In this document: positions 23,760 to 32,418 of the stretch, piece after piece | Numbering within the stretch: position 1 is the stretch's first letter | Layout: each line of letters opens with the position of its first letter | NCBI RefSeq assembly: GCF_019402665.1 | Contig: NZ_VSST01000036.1 | Coordinates: 1 to 64,000, forward strand | DNA length: 64,000 bases | Origin: Bradyrhizobium canariense | GTDB taxonomy: Bacteria > Pseudomonadota > Alphaproteobacteria > Rhizobiales > Xanthobacteraceae | Reading direction: 5' to 3' | Notes under the pieces: generated by a model | Seen by the model: the letters and a program-made list of their open reading frames with translations, nothing else | The model's database searches: none | Told to the model about the DNA's origin: nothing | Made by a program: the position numbers and the translations under genes

Positions 23760-25712
23760 ATGATCCCTGTATTCCTTCGCCGTTTCCTCGCCGGTGCCCT
23801 GCTGCTCGCCGGGCTCCTCACCGCCTTGCCGCCGGAGCGGGCGGCCGCGCAGGACGCCGGCGCCATGCAGATCAGCTGGGAGGTGCGCAACCGCTTCCGA
23901 CTGTTCCGCGAGGAGCGCGACTTCCTGCTCCATGTCGAGAACGCGCGTAACCGCAGCATCCTCGCCGCCGAGCAATCGCTGGAGCTCCAGAGCGAGGGCC
24001 GCGGCTGGGCCCGCAACATGGTCAACCGGCTCTGCATCGACCTCCAGGGCCGGGTCAACCAGCCCTGCACCCGCGACAACACGAAGGAAAACTACCTCAC
24101 CCCCCTCGACCATCCCGTCACTGTGCGCCTCGCCGGCGCGGTGCCGGTCGGCGCGACCTGCGCCTGGTCATTCGACGACGGCGACGGGCCGCAACAATCC
24201 ACCTTCGACTGCGCCGAGCCGGTCAATCTGCGGGTACGCTACGGCAAGCAGACGGTCGCGAGCGTCGACGTCTCCTCCGGCTCCGATCCGACCCAGCGCG
24301 TCCAGACCGAGATCCAGGTCCGCGACATCTTCGTCGCTGGCCTCGGAGACAGCATCGCCTCGGGCGAAGGCAATCCGGACCGGTCGCTGGCGCTGTCGGA
24401 CGAAGGTTTTTGCTTCCGCTCCTATCTCGGCACCGCCGGCGCGCAGTATTATCGGCCGAGCCGGGCCGGCTTCAAGGGCGGCCGCGCCTGCGAAGCGCCG
24501 GATACGCTTGCCAACTGGCAGCGCTATAGCGCGCTCTGGTTCAACTCGCCCTGCCACCGATCGCTCTATAGCTATCAGGCCCGCACCGCGCTGGCGCTCG
24601 CGGTACGCTACACCCACGTCGCCATTACCTTTCTGCCGCTCGCCTGCACCGGCGCCAGCATCAGCGACGGGCTGCTCGGCTCGCAGCGCGCCCGCGAATG
24701 CCCGCCCGGCAAGACCGGCGTCTGCAACATCAGCGTGAACGCGCAGGTCGCCGAGTTGCGGGAGGCGCTGACCGCCGCCCGGAAACGCCAGCCCGAGCGC
24801 ACACTCGACCTCGTGCTGCTCTCGGTCGGCGCCAACGACGTCTATTTCTCCGGCCTCGTCGCCGACGTGATCGTCGAGACCGCAACCGAGCGCGCCATAT
24901 TCCGGCGCTCCGGGGTGATGGCGAGCGTTGATGATTCCCGCGATGCGCTGGCGCGCGAGCTGCCGCAGAATTTCGTCAAGCTGCGCGAGGCGCTCAAGCC
25001 GCTGGTCGGCGGCGACCTCTCGCACGTGGTCTACGTCTCCTACGCCAACCCGGCGCTCGCCGATGGTGGGGTGCCATGCCGCGGCGGCCGCGCCGGCTTC
25101 GACATTCATCCGTCCTTCAACGCCGACCCGCAGCGCCTCGCCCGCGTCTCGACCTTCGTCGACACCGAATTCCTGCCGCAACTGAAGGGGCTCGCCACCT
25201 GCACCCGCGGCGCGCTGTGCCGCGATCCCGAGGCCGACCGCATGACCTTCGTGGATTCACATCAGGCAGCGTTCGCCGATCATGGCTTCTGCGCGCATTC
25301 GGGCAACGATCCCGAATTCGACCGCACCTGCTTTGCCGAGAACGGCCAGAGCTTCAATCCTGACATCGTGAGCGCAGCGAGCCAGCCGATGCTGTGCGGC
25401 CGCGGCGCCTCCGAATTCCGCGCCTATTTGCCGCGCGCGCGCTGGATCCGCGACGCCAATGACAGCTATTTCGCGGCGATGACCTATCCGCAAGGCTTGC
25501 CGGCAGCAAGCCAGCCGACCGACATCCATGACGCGACCTGGGGCGTGCTCTCCGCCGTCTATGGCGGCGCCGTGCATCCGAGCGCCGAAGGGCACGCCGC
25601 GATGGCGGACGCGGCGCTGCCGGCCGCAAGCGCCGTGCTGGGACTCGATGCGGCACCGCCGGGCGTGACACGCGGGCTGCTCGCGCCGCTGCTGCCAGGC
25701 GCGCGGCAGTAG
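23760..25712 (+). CDS. Large secreted SGNH/GDSL hydrolase
   Basis: A 650-residue exported esterase-like enzyme. An N-terminal signal peptide (MIPVFLRRFLAGALLLAGLL, cleaved near AAAQDA) is followed by ~80 residues of helical character. Next comes a small domain with CAWSFDDGDG and NLRVRYG that looks PKD-like. The SGNH core has block I GLGDSIASGEG (nucleophile S about 198), GAND (block III) and HPSAEGH (block V). Many cysteines suggest disulfides in the periplasm or outside. The length is far above the usual 200-250 residues. The start at 23760 is set by the signal peptide. Substrate (lipid, acetylated sugar or other ester) unknown. Confidence 0.82.
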   Translation: MIPVFLRRFLAGALLLAGLLTALPPERAAAQDAGAMQISWEVRNRFRLFREERDFLLHVENARNRSILAAEQSLELQSEGRGWARNMVNRLCIDLQGRVNQPCTRDNTKENYLTPLDHPVTVRLAGAVPVGATCAWSFDDGDGPQQSTFDCAEPVNLRVRYGKQTVASVDVSSGSDPTQRVQTEIQVRDIFVAGLGDSIASGEGNPDRSLALSDEGFCFRSYLGTAGAQYYRPSRAGFKGGRACEAPDTLANWQRYSALWFNSPCHRSLYSYQARTALALAVRYTHVAITFLPLACTGASISDGLLGSQRARECPPGKTGVCNISVNAQVAELREALTAARKRQPERTLDLVLLSVGANDVYFSGLVADVIVETATERAIFRRSGVMASVDDSRDALARELPQNFVKLREALKPLVGGDLSHVVYVSYANPALADGGVPCRGGRAGFDIHPSFNADPQRLARVSTFVDTEFLPQLKGLATCTRGALCRDPEADRMTFVDSHQAAFADHGFCAHSGNDPEFDRTCFAENGQSFNPDIVSAASQPMLCGRGASEFRAYLPRARWIRDANDSYFAAMTYPQGLPAASQPTDIHDATWGVLSAVYGGAVHPSAEGHAAMADAALPAASAVLGLDAAPPGVTRGLLAPLLPGARQ

Positions 25713-25747
25713 TAGCAAAGGCGAGCGCTCACTCCACTCTCGGTGTC

Positions 25748-25850
25748 ATCGCCCGGCTTGACCGGGCGATCCAGTGCGCCGTGACAGACGTGATTGAATC
25801 GAGATGCCGCGGCGTACTGGATTCCCCGCTTTCGCGGGGAATGACAGTTG
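25748..25850. repeat. Palindromic intergenic repeat (CGGCTTGACCGGGCGATCCAG family)
   Basis: Contains the hairpin GCCCGGCTTGACCGGGC and, at the far end, CCCCGCTTTCGCGGGGAATGACA. It occupies the first half of the ~300-bp gap before the glucarate transporter gene. Confidence 0.65.
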
Positions 25851-25984
25851 AGTACGTGGTGAGCGCGTTCGCCATCACCTCAATCGTTCCTCCCCCCTGC
25901 CGTTCCATCCATCCAAAAACGGCATCGATCGATACTGCCTTGAACTTGGACACTTTGCCGCGCGCACCTCTAGGAGTCGCAGTG

Positions 25985-25994
25985 GGGAAACGTT
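25985..25994. promoter_or_regulatory. Perfect palindrome GAAACGTTTC, possible operator
   Basis: A 10-bp perfect palindrome 22 bp before the transporter start, just ahead of its AAGGAGG ribosome site. It may be a binding site for the adjacent LysR regulator or another repressor; position is the only evidence. Confidence 0.25.
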
Positions 25995-26016
25995 TCGAGT
26001 TCTAAGGAGGCGCGCA

Positions 26017-27369
26017 ATGAGCGCAGTGATGTCCGCAGCGGACGTGAGAAGGTCTCGCGTCAGGCTGTTCATCGTGACCATGTTGTTCCTGGTCACGACC
26101 GTCAATTATGCCGACCGCGCCACGCTGTCGATCGCGGGCCCCGCGCTTTCCAAGGAGCTGCATCTCGATCCCGTCGCAATGGGCTACATCTTCTCGGCGT
26201 TTGGATGGTCCTATGTGATCGCGCAGGTGCCGGGTGGCTGGCTGCTCGACCGCTACGGCTCCCGCCTCGTCTATGCCTTCAGCATCATCGTCTGGTCGCT
26301 GTTCACGACGCTGCAGGGCTGGGTCGGATTCTTCAGCGCCGGCACCGCGATCACCGCGCTGTTCGGTCTGCGCTTCCTCGTCGGCATCGCAGAGGCGCCC
26401 TCTTTCCCCGCCAATGCCCGCATCGTCGCAGCCTGGTTTCCGAGCAATGAGCGCGGCACCGCGTCGGCCTTCTTCAATTCCGGGCAGTATTTCGCCACCG
26501 TTATCTTCGCGCCGCTGATGGGCTGGATCGCGCACGACTACGGCTGGCGCTACGTGTTCTTCGTGATGGGCGCGCTCGGAATCATCATGGGCCTGGTCTG
26601 GATCAAGACCGTCTACGGGCCGAAGGAGCATCCCGGCATCAACGAGGCCGAGTTCGACTACATCAAGAACGGCGGCGCGCTGGTCGATCTCGACGCGCCC
26701 AAAGACGATCTGAAGCAAGAGGGCGCGCCAGAGGCCGGCTCCGGGTGGGACCACATCCGCCAGTTGCTCTCGAACCGCATGATGCTGGGCGTCTATCTCG
26801 GCCAGTATTGCATCAACACGCTGACCTACTTCTTCCTGACCTGGTTCCCGGTCTACCTCGTCAAGGAGCGCGGCCTGTCGATCCTGCAAGCCGGCTTCGT
26901 CGCGACGCTGCCGGCGCTGTGCGGCTTCATCGGCGGCGTGCTTGGCGGCGTCATCTCCGACGCGATCCTGCGCAAGACCGGCTCGTTGACGATGGCGCGC
27001 AAGATCCCGATCGTCGGCGGCATGCTGCTGTCGATGTCGATCATCGCCTGCAACTATGTCGACGGCCAGGCGCTGGTGGTCGGCTTCATGGCGCTCGCCT
27101 TCTTCGGCAAGGGCATCGGCGCGCTCGGCTGGGCTGTCGTCTCCGACACTTCGCCGAAGGAAGCCGGCGGCGTCTCGGGCGGCCTGTTCAACACCTTCGG
27201 CAACCTCTCCTCGATCAGCACCCCGATCGTGATCGGCTACATCCTGGCCGCGACCGGCTCGTTCAACGGTGCGCTGATATTCGTCGGCGCCAATGCGCTG
27301 GTGGCCGCATTCGCCTATCTCGTGGTCGTCGGCAAGATCGAGCGCGTAGTGCTCAAACGTTCCTCCTGA
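26017..27369 (+). CDS. MFS transporter, glucarate/galactarate permease-like (ACS family)
   Basis: A 450-residue anion:cation symporter-family MFS protein with 12 helices: VNYADRATLSIAGPALSKEL in helix 1, GGWLLDRYGSRLVY (motif A), RFLVGIAEAPSFPANARIVAAWFP, and NSGQYFATVIFAPLMGWI. It resembles GudP/GarP/D-galactonate permeases, which import hexarates with protons. Context supports this strongly: the genes for LysR regulator, KdgD, GudD, semialdehyde dehydrogenase and GarD follow on the same strand. A near-consensus AAGGAGG precedes the ATG. A terminator-like hairpin lies 33 bp downstream. Confidence 0.87.
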   Translation: MSAVMSAADVRRSRVRLFIVTMLFLVTTVNYADRATLSIAGPALSKELHLDPVAMGYIFSAFGWSYVIAQVPGGWLLDRYGSRLVYAFSIIVWSLFTTLQGWVGFFSAGTAITALFGLRFLVGIAEAPSFPANARIVAAWFPSNERGTASAFFNSGQYFATVIFAPLMGWIAHDYGWRYVFFVMGALGIIMGLVWIKTVYGPKEHPGINEAEFDYIKNGGALVDLDAPKDDLKQEGAPEAGSGWDHIRQLLSNRMMLGVYLGQYCINTLTYFFLTWFPVYLVKERGLSILQAGFVATLPALCGFIGGVLGGVISDAILRKTGSLTMARKIPIVGGMLLSMSIIACNYVDGQALVVGFMALAFFGKGIGALGWAVVSDTSPKEAGGVSGGLFNTFGNLSSISTPIVIGYILAATGSFNGALIFVGANALVAAFAYLVVVGKIERVVLKRSS

Positions 27370-27401
27370 GGGCTCCCATGGGAGCTTGACCAGGCAACTT
27401 A

Positions 27402-27432
27402 ACGGCGGCTTCACGGCCGCCGTCTTTGTTTT
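27402..27432 (+). terminator. Intrinsic terminator after the glucarate transporter
   Basis: Stem ACGGCGGC/GCCGCCGT followed by CTTTGTTTTG. A smaller hairpin GGCTCCCATGGGAGC lies at 27371-27385. Confidence 0.7.
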
Positions 27433-27491
27433 GGGAGTAATCGATGCTAGAAGCGCCGGGGAAACGCCTTATCCATCTAAGGCATGTATCG

Positions 27492-28397
27492 ATGTTCGAC
27501 CTCAATCAGCTCCGCTGTTTCGTCACGGTGGCGGAGGAATTGCATTTCGGCCGCGCCGCCGCGCGGCTGAACATGACCCAGCCGCCGCTGTCCCGGCAGA
27601 TCCAGGTGCTCGAGCACATCATCGATGCGCCGCTGCTGGAGCGTACCAGCCGCTCGGTGCGCCTGACGCCGGCCGGGCGCAGCTTCCTGCCGGAAGCGCG
27701 GCGCATCCTGAAGCTTGCGGAAAGCGCCTCGCAGGTCGCCCGCCGTATCGCGCTCGGCAAGTCCGGCTCGCTGAAGATCGGCTTCACCGCGGCCGCCGCC
27801 TACGGCTTTCTCCCCGAGCTCGTCGCCGCCTGCCGCGCCAAGCTGCCCGAGGTGGACTTCTCGCTGAAGGAGATGGTGTCGGGCGACCAGTTCGAGGCCC
27901 TTACCTCGGGCCAGATCGATGCCGGCCTGCTCAGGCCCCCGATCGCGCGCCCGGAAATCGCCAGCCGCCGCGTCGTCGCCGAGCCCCTGCTCGCCGCGAT
28001 CCCGAAAAAGCATCCGCTGGCGAATGCCGAGAGCGTCACGATCAAGGATTTCGACAACCAGCCGTTCGTGATGTATTCGCCCTATGAGAGCCGCTACTTT
28101 CACGACGTGCTGGTGGCGCTGTTCACCCGCGCCGACATCCTGCCGCGCTATGTCCAGCACCTGAGCCAGATCCACTCCATCCTCGCCATGGTTCGCGCCG
28201 GCCTCGGCCTCGCCATCGTGCCGGCGGCGGCGGCGAGCTTGAAGATCGCGGACGTCCGCCTGCGGCCACTGAAGCTGCGCACCCGCGTCCCCGTCGAGCT
28301 GTTCATGGTCTGGCGCCGCGACGACGAAAATCCGCTGCTCTCGGCCCTCGTCAAAATCGCGAGCGAATTGTCCTCGGCGGAGGTGATGGAAGATTGA
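27492..28397 (+). CDS. LysR-family transcriptional regulator
   Basis: A 301-residue LysR regulator. The N-terminal helix-turn-helix is standard: FDLNQLRCFVTVAEELHFGR, AARLNMTQPPLSRQIQ, LERTSRSVRLTPAG. The effector domain (from ~residue 90: LKIGFTAAAAYGFLPELV) follows. Position inside a hexarate catabolic locus, between transporter and enzymes and in the same direction, makes it the likely sensor of glucarate, galactarate or an intermediate such as ketodeoxyglucarate. I start it at the conserved MFDLNQL; an ATG 16 codons upstream exists (27444). It is separated from the next gene by about 120 bp. Confidence 0.88.
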   Translation: MFDLNQLRCFVTVAEELHFGRAAARLNMTQPPLSRQIQVLEHIIDAPLLERTSRSVRLTPAGRSFLPEARRILKLAESASQVARRIALGKSGSLKIGFTAAAAYGFLPELVAACRAKLPEVDFSLKEMVSGDQFEALTSGQIDAGLLRPPIARPEIASRRVVAEPLLAAIPKKHPLANAESVTIKDFDNQPFVMYSPYESRYFHDVLVALFTRADILPRYVQHLSQIHSILAMVRAGLGLAIVPAAAASLKIADVRLRPLKLRTRVPVELFMVWRRDDENPLLSALVKIASELSSAEVMED

Positions 28398-28521
28398 TGC
28401 TGAATTCGCATCGGTCGATATAGGCTTTGGCTTGGACCCGCATCGAACGGTCTCCTAAACCACGGCGCATGGACGCGCAGCCTTTGCGTCCTCCACAACA
28501 CGAGACCAGGGAGCAGCGCCC

Positions 28522-29466
28522 ATGAGCAAGATGACCCCGCAGGAAATGGCCCAGAAGATCGGATCCGGCCTCCTGTCTTTCCCCGTCACCCCGTTCAAGG
28601 CGGATTACTCCTTCGACGAGGCGACCTACCGCGCCAATATGGATTGGCTCTGCGGCTATGACGTCGCAGGCCTGTTCGCCGCCGGCGGCACCGGCGAATT
28701 CTTCTCGCTGACGGCCGCCGAGGTTCCGCAGGTCGTGAAGATCGCCGTGGACGAGACCAAGGGCCGCGTGCCCGTGCTCGCCGGCACCGGCTACGGCACC
28801 GCCACCGCGCGCGAGATCGCGATCGGCGCGGAGAAGGCCGGCGCCGACGGCTTGTTGCTGCTGCCGCCTTATCTCACCCATGCCGAGCAGGACGGCCTTG
28901 CTGCCCACGTGGAAGCGATCTGCGCCTCCGTGAAGATCGGCGTCATCGTCTACAACCGCGACAACGCCATCCTCCAGCCCGATACGCTCGCCCGCCTCGC
29001 CGAACGTTGCCCGAACCTCGTCGGCTACAAGGACGGCATCGGCGACATCGAGCTGATGACCCGCGTCTACACCAAGCTCGGCGACCGCCTGACCTATATC
29101 GGCGGCCTGCCGACCGCGGAGACGTTCGCGCTGCCCTATCTCGACATGGGCGTGACCACCTACTCCTCGGCGGTGTTCAACTTCGTTCCGGAATTCGCCA
29201 CCAATTTCTACGCCGCCGTACGCAAGCGCGACCACGCGACGATCCACGCCGGCCTGAAGGACTTCATCCTGCCGCTGATCGCGATCCGCAACCGCAAGAA
29301 GGGCTATGCGGTCTCGATCATCAAGGCCGGCATGAAGGTGATCGGCCGCGATTCCGGCCCAGTCCGTCCGCCGCTGACCGATCTCACCGAGCAGGAGATC
29401 GCGGAGGTCACGGCGCTGGTGAAGAATCTGCCCGCCATCCGATCGTCACAACAGGCTGCAGAATAA
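28522..29466 (+). CDS. kdgD: 5-dehydro-4-deoxyglucarate dehydratase
   Basis: A 314-residue DHDPS/NAL-superfamily aldolase-fold enzyme that dehydrates and decarboxylates 5-keto-4-deoxy-glucarate to 2,5-dioxopentanoate (alpha-ketoglutarate semialdehyde). Visible features are AAGGTGEFFSL near residues 53-63, the tyrosine of VIVYNRDNA (Y144) and the Schiff-base lysine in VGYKDGIGD (K170). Neighbouring glucarate dehydratase and ketoglutarate-semialdehyde dehydrogenase complete the pathway. The gene has a GGAG-type ribosome site (CCAGGGAGCAG) and is followed by gudD after 24 nt. Confidence 0.95.
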   Translation: MSKMTPQEMAQKIGSGLLSFPVTPFKADYSFDEATYRANMDWLCGYDVAGLFAAGGTGEFFSLTAAEVPQVVKIAVDETKGRVPVLAGTGYGTATAREIAIGAEKAGADGLLLLPPYLTHAEQDGLAAHVEAICASVKIGVIVYNRDNAILQPDTLARLAERCPNLVGYKDGIGDIELMTRVYTKLGDRLTYIGGLPTAETFALPYLDMGVTTYSSAVFNFVPEFATNFYAAVRKRDHATIHAGLKDFILPLIAIRNRKKGYAVSIIKAGMKVIGRDSGPVRPPLTDLTEQEIAEVTALVKNLPAIRSSQQAAE

Positions 29467-29490
29467 CAGCGACACAGGGAGGAGCCTGCG

Positions 29491-30834
29491 ATGGCCAAAA
29501 CCGAGATCACTGGCGCACCGGTCGTCACCGCGATGCAGGTGATCCCGGTCGCAGGCCGTGACAGCATGCTCCTTAATCTGAGCGGTGCGCATGCGCCGTT
29601 CTTCACCCGCAACATCGTCATCCTCACCGACAATGCCGGTCACACCGGCGTCGGCGAGGTGCCCGGCGGCCAAAAGATCTGGCAGACGCTGCAGGACGCC
29701 CGTGATCTCGTGATCGGCAAGACCGTCGGCGCGATGAACAACGTCCTCGCCGACGTTCGTACAGCCTTCGCCGATCGCGATGCCGGCGGCCGCGGCAAGC
29801 AGACTTTCGATCTCCGCGTCATGATCCACGCCGTCACGGCTGTGGAGTCCGCCCTGCTCGACCTGCTCGGTCAGCATCTCAACCTGCCCGTCGCAGCCCT
29901 GCTCGGCGAAGGCCAGCAGCGCACCAGCGTCGAGACGCTCGGCTATCTCTTCTTCGTCGGCGACCGGCGCAAATCCAAGCTCGACTATGTCGGCGGCGAG
30001 AGCGGCAAGCCCGAATGGTTCAACCTCCGCCATCAGCAGGCGATGACGCCGGAAACGGTGGTGCGGCTGGCGGAAGCCACCCACGACCATTACGGCTTCG
30101 CCGATTTCAAGCTCAAGGGCGGCGTGCTGCGCGGCGAGCAGGAGATCGAGGCCGTCACTGCGATCGCCAAGCGCTTTCCGAATGCGCGGGTGACCCTGGA
30201 CCCGAACGGCGCATGGTCGCTCGACGAGGCTGTCGGCCTCTGCAAGGACATGCACGGCATCCTCGCCTATGCCGAGGACCCCTGCGGCGCCGAAGGCGGC
30301 TTCTCCGGCCGTGAGATCATGGCCGAGTTCCGCCGCGCAACGGGCCTGCCGACCGCGACCAACATGATCGCGACCGATTGGCGGCAATTGTCGCATGCGC
30401 TGCGCCTCGGTGCGGTGGACATTCCGCTCGCCGATCCCCATTTCTGGACCATGCAGGGCTCGGTGCGCGTGGCACAGACCTGCCGCGACAACGGCCTGAC
30501 CTGGGGTTCGCACTCCAACAACCATTTCGACATCTCGCTCGCCATGTTCACCCATGTCGGCGCCGCCGCCCCCGGCAGGGTCACCGCAATCGACACGCAC
30601 TGGATCTGGCAGGACGGCCAGGCCCTGACGAAGGAGCCGCTCCAGATCAAGGGCGGCAAGATCGTCGTGCCTGAGAGGCCGGGCCTGGGTATCGAAATCG
30701 ACAGGGCCGCCATCGACGCCGCGCATGACCTTTACAAGCAGCATGGACTCGGCGCCCGCGATGACGCTATTGCCATGCAGGACTTGATCCCCGGCTGGAC
30801 CTTCGACGACAAGCGTCCCTGCCTGGTTCGTTAA
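29491..30834 (+). CDS. gudD: Glucarate dehydratase
   Basis: A 447-residue enolase-superfamily enzyme of the glucarate dehydratase group, converting D-glucarate (or idarate) to 5-keto-4-deoxyglucarate. The family's KxK is in FADFKLKGG (K207/K209), a metal aspartate lies in TLDPNGAW (D237), and the catalytic histidine region is WGSHSNNHFDIS. The length matches the family. It sits in the hexarate operon between kdgD (24-nt gap) and the dehydrogenase (17-nt gap), so co-transcription is very likely. Confidence 0.95.
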   Translation: MAKTEITGAPVVTAMQVIPVAGRDSMLLNLSGAHAPFFTRNIVILTDNAGHTGVGEVPGGQKIWQTLQDARDLVIGKTVGAMNNVLADVRTAFADRDAGGRGKQTFDLRVMIHAVTAVESALLDLLGQHLNLPVAALLGEGQQRTSVETLGYLFFVGDRRKSKLDYVGGESGKPEWFNLRHQQAMTPETVVRLAEATHDHYGFADFKLKGGVLRGEQEIEAVTAIAKRFPNARVTLDPNGAWSLDEAVGLCKDMHGILAYAEDPCGAEGGFSGREIMAEFRRATGLPTATNMIATDWRQLSHALRLGAVDIPLADPHFWTMQGSVRVAQTCRDNGLTWGSHSNNHFDISLAMFTHVGAAAPGRVTAIDTHWIWQDGQALTKEPLQIKGGKIVVPERPGLGIEIDRAAIDAAHDLYKQHGLGARDDAIAMQDLIPGWTFDDKRPCLVR

Positions 30835-30851
30835 AAACTCTGGAGGAAGCT

Positions 30852-32300
30852 ATGACTGCGATCCTGAAGAACTTCATCGGCGGCGAATGGGTCGATGGCT
30901 CCGCCGTCACCAAGAACATCAACCCCTCCAACACCAACGACGTCGTCGGCGAATACGCCAAGGCCGACAAGGCGCAGACCGAGAAGGCGATCGCCGCCGC
31001 CAAGGCCGCCTTCCCCGCCTGGGCGCAGTCGACGCCGCAGGCGCGCTACGACGCGCTGAACAAGATTTCGCTCGAGATCATCGCCCGCAAGGAAGAGCTC
31101 GGTCGCCTGCTCGCCCGCGAGGAAGGCAAGACGCTGCCCGAGGGCATCGGCGAGGTCGCCCGCGCCGGCCAGATCTTTGCGTTCTTCGCCGGCGAGGCGC
31201 TGCGCATGATCGGCGAGAAGGGCGCTTCCGTCCGTCCCGGCATCGACGTCGAGCTCACCCGTGAGCCGATGGGCGTCGTCGGCATGATCACGCCCTGGAA
31301 TTTCCCGATCGCGATCCCCGCCTGGAAGATCGCCCCGGCGCTCTGCTACGGCAACACCGTGGTGTTCAAGCCTGCCGAGCTGGTGCCGGGCTCGGCGCAT
31401 GCGCTGTCCGAGATCATCACCCGTTCCGGCATCCCGGCCGGCGTGTTCAACCTCGTTGTCGGCTCGGGCTCCGTGGTCGGCCAGACCCTGATCGAGCATC
31501 CCGACGTCGCCGCGATCACCTTCACCGGCTCGGTGCAGACCGGCCGCAAGATCGCGCAGGCCTGCGTGACCTCGAGCAGCATGAAGAAATTCCAGCTCGA
31601 AATGGGCGGCAAGAACCCGCTGGTGGTGCTCGACGACGCCGATCTCAAGACCGCCGTGGAAGTCGCCGTCAACGGCGCCTATTTCTCCACCGGCCAGCGC
31701 TGCACCGCGTCCTCGCGCCTGATCGTCACCGAAGGTATTCACGACCGTTTCGTTGCGGCGATGACCGAGCGCCTGAAAGGCCTGACGGTCGACGACGCGC
31801 TCAAGGCCGGCGTGCATATCGGCCCCGTGGTCGACCAGAGCCAGCTCGACCAGGATCTGCGCTACATCAAGATCGGCCAGGACGAGGGTGCCAAGCTCGC
31901 CTGGGGTGGCGAGCTGCTCAAGCGCGAAACGCCCGGCCACTACCTGCAGCCGGCGCTGTTCACGGAAGCCAACAACAACATGCGGATCGCGCGCGAAGAA
32001 ATCTTCGGGCCGGTCGCAACCGTCATTCGCGCCAAGAACTACGAGGAGGCGCTGGCGATCTCCAACGACACCGAGTTCGGCCTTGCCTCCGGCATCTGCA
32101 CCACCAGCCTGAAATACGCCTCGCACTACAAGCGCAACAGCGAGTCCGGCATGGTGATGGTCAATCTGCCGACCGCCGGCGTCGATTATCACGTGCCGTT
32201 CGGTGGCCGGAAGGGTTCGAGCTACGGCGCCCGCGAGCAGGGCTCCTATGCCCGCGAGTTCTATACGACGGTGAAGACCGCCTATACCTATCCCGGTTGA
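30852..32300 (+). CDS. Alpha-ketoglutarate semialdehyde (2,5-dioxovalerate) dehydrogenase
   Basis: A 482-residue NAD(P)-dependent aldehyde dehydrogenase. The catalytic residues are E250 in FQLEMGGKNP and C284 in GQRCTASSR. The nucleotide-binding region ITPWNFPIAIPAWKIAPAL and the FTGSVQTGR motif are clear. In this setting it oxidises the semialdehyde made by KdgD to 2-oxoglutarate, feeding the TCA cycle. The specificity rests on operon context as much as on sequence, since succinate-semialdehyde enzymes look similar. It starts 17 nt after gudD with a GGAGG site. Confidence 0.9.
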   Translation: MTAILKNFIGGEWVDGSAVTKNINPSNTNDVVGEYAKADKAQTEKAIAAAKAAFPAWAQSTPQARYDALNKISLEIIARKEELGRLLAREEGKTLPEGIGEVARAGQIFAFFAGEALRMIGEKGASVRPGIDVELTREPMGVVGMITPWNFPIAIPAWKIAPALCYGNTVVFKPAELVPGSAHALSEIITRSGIPAGVFNLVVGSGSVVGQTLIEHPDVAAITFTGSVQTGRKIAQACVTSSSMKKFQLEMGGKNPLVVLDDADLKTAVEVAVNGAYFSTGQRCTASSRLIVTEGIHDRFVAAMTERLKGLTVDDALKAGVHIGPVVDQSQLDQDLRYIKIGQDEGAKLAWGGELLKRETPGHYLQPALFTEANNNMRIAREEIFGPVATVIRAKNYEEALAISNDTEFGLASGICTTSLKYASHYKRNSESGMVMVNLPTAGVDYHVPFGGRKGSSYGAREQGSYAREFYTTVKTAYTYPG

Positions 32301-32316
32301 CGGAGCGTAGGTGTCG

Positions 32317-32402
32317 TAGGGTGGGTTAGCGCAGCGTAACCCACCTCTTGTGGTTCGACGGATGCAGACGGTGGTGGGTTACGCTGCGCTAACCCACCCT
32401 AC
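32317..32402. repeat. Palindromic intergenic repeat (TAGGGTGGGTTAGCGCAGCG family)
   Basis: Long inverted arms: TAGGGTGGGTTAGCGCAGCG and its complement end the element at ACCCACCCTA. It lies in the dehydrogenase-garD gap and could form a strong mRNA hairpin. Confidence 0.8.
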
Positions 32403-32418
32403 ACTTCGGAGTCCTTCC

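Noticed and set aside
26002..27414. Minus-strand frame of 470 codons opposite the hexarate transporter gene
   Set aside because: Shadow of the MFS gene, which has clear transporter motifs.
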